This document shows positions 61,966-64,000 of a stretch of 64,000 nt of DNA, in pieces (position 1 is the stretch's first letter; each line of letters begins with the position of its first letter). The notes below the pieces were generated by a model. That model was given only the letters and a program-made list of their open reading frames with translations. It did not search any database and was not told where the DNA came from. Source of the stretch: Nectonema munidae (lineage: Eukaryota > Nematomorpha > Nectonematoida > Nectonematidae); NCBI GenBank assembly GCA_030549495.1, contig JAUIRK010000235.1, forward strand, positions 186,001-250,000, given 5' to 3'. The position numbers were made by a program, and so were the translations under genes.

Positions 61966-62119
61966 TCACCGATAGGTCAGTCCAATGATGACACTGGATA
62001 GAACTGAAGCGATGTAAAATGGCCATTGATCGAACTTCCACTCTCCCGAAACGGCAGCATTGATTGCCCATGGTCCAAAAGAACGAGCAGGATTCAAAGA
62101 AGCGCCAGAAATTTTGCCG
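61966..62119 (-). CDS. aquaporin terminal exon (second NPA box)
   Basis: The acceptor TTACCTTTTTAG precedes the exon, which carries SGASLNPARSFGPW and the final helix, ending YR-TGA. No AATAAA lies close behind the stop. Confidence 0.85.
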
Positions 62120-63504
62120 CTAAAAAGGTAACAATATTTGAATTCATTAATCCATATAAAGCGTTTGCTTCCACTATACTTTTATTTGATTAGTTACTCG
62201 TATATCGAATCGTATGATTACTCAATCTATCGACAAAAATGTTCAGAAACTTAAATTTTGATCACAATTAAAGATGTCAAAAGACTTTTTGGGTCTTATC
62301 ATTTGAATGCAAGTTCCTATTCACATTATCATACAAGGAGCTATCATATACCTTACATTATACACACATGTGAGTACTCTAGTCTCTACAACATCTACGC
62401 ATGTAACAATGCACATCCTGTCGAGAGAAATAATTAATTGTAACAAAATCCGATTTTTCCTCAGTTTGTTCTCAATATATTACAAACATTCAAAATATTG
62501 TTTTAAAGATTAATTTCTTATTAAACCAATAAATACAGAAACGCAGGATTTAAACGATATTAATCCCACACACCCATGGAAGAATTAAAGTTTTTTCTTG
62601 ACATAAAAACCTTATCCTTTTTTTATAAAGTGAAAATTTTGAGAATTCTTTATTTAGGTATTTTACAATAATTTTGACAATTAAAGACAGTGATTGACAA
62701 TTGAGTACATTTGTAAAATTTAAAATTTACCTTCAGATCGTCACGTCAGCAAAAAAGTTGGCAGTTAAATGATGGAAGTAGTAGAAAAATTTCATATTTT
62801 AATCCAACGGAAATAAAATTCGTTTGAAATTGTTTGAAAAAGAAAAAATTGAGACTTCATTGGAAATTTAAAGTCCAATTGGTCAAAAGATCGCAGTTTA
62901 AAAGAGTTTAAAAGAAGTTTTCACAGTTCACAGTTGGCATCTCTAAAAGATCCGCTTGGAATTGCAAAAAAAATTATAATTAGAAGACAATTTTAAGTAA
63001 TGAAGACAAAGCAAAATACTTATTGGATCTCTTAGGCGTTTTTGTGCGTTTCTTTGGGAATTATTTCTTAAAACTAAAACCAGTTTTGAAAATGGCCGTG
63101 AGTAAATAAAACAGAATAGGTCATAAGTGAGTCACTAAATAAAAAGCGCCTTCTTTAGTTAAAATATATTTGAAAAAATAGACGAACAATTGCAATTTTT
63201 GTGAGCCATAAACGCAACGTATCCCACTCGACATGTCCGTGATGTCACGATCCAATGCCTGACTCCATCATACTTTTCCAAGCTCAAATTTTTAAATAAA
63301 ATTTTCTCTCATTTTATTTTCAGTTTTTTTATGGAAAGGTGTTGCCCCTTAAAAATAAAAAAATGAAGTTAATTTTTAAAAAATTAAAAAAAAAAAAAAA
63401 AATAATCCCCCCAACTTTTAAAAAAAAATTATTTATTTAGGGGGGAAAATTTTTTTAAAAAAAAATTTTTTTTATTTTTAAAAAATAAAAAAAAAATTAA
63501 AAAA

Positions 63505-63572
<68 letters not shown>

Positions 63573-63588
63573 ATATAAAAAAAAAAAA

Positions 63589-63628
<40 letters not shown>

Positions 63629-64000
63629 ACAAAGAAGGGAAAGGGTGGGGTCAATAATTTTGTCATTAGCCATTGGTATTTATTCCTTTAAATTTTCTTT
63701 CATAAACTTTCCTAGGAAAAAGCTAAATCCTACCCCTGAAGAAATCTAATTCTAGTCAAAAACGCTTGCTCATTCTTTAAGGTTCTTTAAAGCGTCCAAT
63801 TAAAGTGTAACCTTGTTTTTACTTCGATCAAAAATTGATGATCATAAACGTCAAACGACCAATCAAAAAATTAAATTGTTGAACAATATTTAAGATGGTG
63901 AAGTATTTAGAGAGAGTAAATAAGTTTTAACTGACCCAGCAAACACAGCGGCTGTATAAGCCAATCCAATGTAGAGAGCAGCCAAGGGATTGTGGGGTTC
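61966..64000 (-). CDS. aquaporin (MIP family), last two exons
   Basis: Membrane channel for water or small solutes. The minus-strand exon at 64000-63936 (continuing off the window) encodes PHNPLAALYIGLAYTAAVFAG and stops at a GTCAGT donor. The exon 62119-61966 continues in phase (GCTGG + C = FAGG) with KISGASLNPARSFGPWAINA and QWPFYIASVLSSVIIGLTYR, then TGA. NPARSFGP is the second NPA box with its selectivity-filter arginine; the flanks are transmembrane helices 5 and 6. The arrangement 'PLA...GLA.T...FAGG..SGA..NPAR.FGP' is closest in my memory to AQP8-type proteins, but the subfamily is uncertain. The intron (62120-63935) holds no further exon and includes a poly-A/T-rich stretch of doubtful quality. 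The C-terminus ends very soon after helix 6. Confidence 0.85.
62120..63935 (-). other. aquaporin intron
   Basis: 1816-bp GT-AG intron whose phase closes the GG codon pair. Apart from the low-complexity tract at 63345-63625, nothing was recognised in it. Confidence 0.7.
63345..63625. repeat. A/T homopolymer tract, probably low-quality consensus
   Basis: Almost pure runs of A and T with G or C runs at the borders (such as 'aaaaagggggggac'), including more than 90 adenines in one stretch. It resembles the tract at 58860-59030 and is likely a consensus artefact over a genuine poly-A/T repeat. Confidence 0.65.
63936..64000 (-). CDS. aquaporin penultimate exon (partial)
   Basis: It encodes the fifth helix (NPLAALYIGLAYTAAVFAG) up to a GTCAGT donor at 63935-63930 on the minus strand. 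The exon runs past the window edge. Confidence 0.8.

Noticed and set aside
63429-63632. Minus-strand frame of poly-phenylalanine
   Set aside because: It is the translation of a poly-A tract of doubtful sequence quality.

Overview
This is an AT-rich metazoan (invertebrate) genomic window with few genes and many transposon remains. GT-AG introns run from 54 bp to several kb, and AATAAA signals lie just after stop codons. The repeat mix (hAT, piggyBac, Tc1-like, RTE and Jockey/CR1-like LINEs, and two multicopy protein families I know mainly from arthropod and Hydra predicted proteins) suggests an arthropod such as a copepod. The sequence alone does not settle the species. Most long open frames are microsatellite or minisatellite artefacts.

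Host genes. (1) A glutaminyl-peptide cyclotransferase (QC) gene on the + strand, rebuilt here as seven exons from 27964 to 42725. All exon phases agree (960 nt, 319 residues) and the catalytic and zinc residues are intact. (2) Two paralogous genes for a small ten-cysteine protein, probably secreted: the terminal exon of copy A on the - strand (2110-2421) and of copy B on the + strand (51272-51577). A possible signal-peptide exon for B lies at 43061-43102. (3) The last two exons of an aquaporin on the - strand (63936-64000 and 61966-62119), running off the right edge. No tRNA, rRNA or CRISPR array was seen.

Layout. 1-556: piggyBac transposase tail. 1.2-1.8 kb: small inverted-repeat element. 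2.1-2.4 kb: Cys-rich gene A. 4.6-5.95 kb: relic of multicopy family A. 6.6-11.0 kb: a three-layer nest, a dispersed repeat carrying a hAT element (8-bp duplication GTATGTAG) that carries a 3.3-kb piggyBac-like element (TTAA duplication) built largely of 145-150-bp tandem repeats. 11.9-13.3 kb: two more hAT derivatives. 15.3-20.45 kb: a second family A copy split by a LINE. 21.2-22.7 kb: another LINE tail. 23.5-24.4 kb: dispersed family X split by a fold-back element. 28-42.7 kb: QC gene, with fold-back, hAT, LINE and family B relics in its introns. 44.8-48.9 kb: RTE LINE, Tc1-like, piggyBac and nested hAT relics. 49.2-49.9 kb: tandem repeats. 51.6-58.66 kb: a 7-kb GATA microsatellite starting about 30 bp past the Cys-rich gene B poly(A) signal. 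59.95-60.82 kb: a 16 x 54-bp minisatellite. 61.9-64 kb: aquaporin.

The strongest unusual signals are the nested insertions with exact target duplications, whose uninterrupted target is preserved in a second repeat copy in the same window; a fold-back family whose inverted ends are expandable ~20-bp tandem repeats; the 7-kb GATA array; and the two-copy Cys-rich gene family. I found no LTR retroelement, Polinton or other virus-like element.
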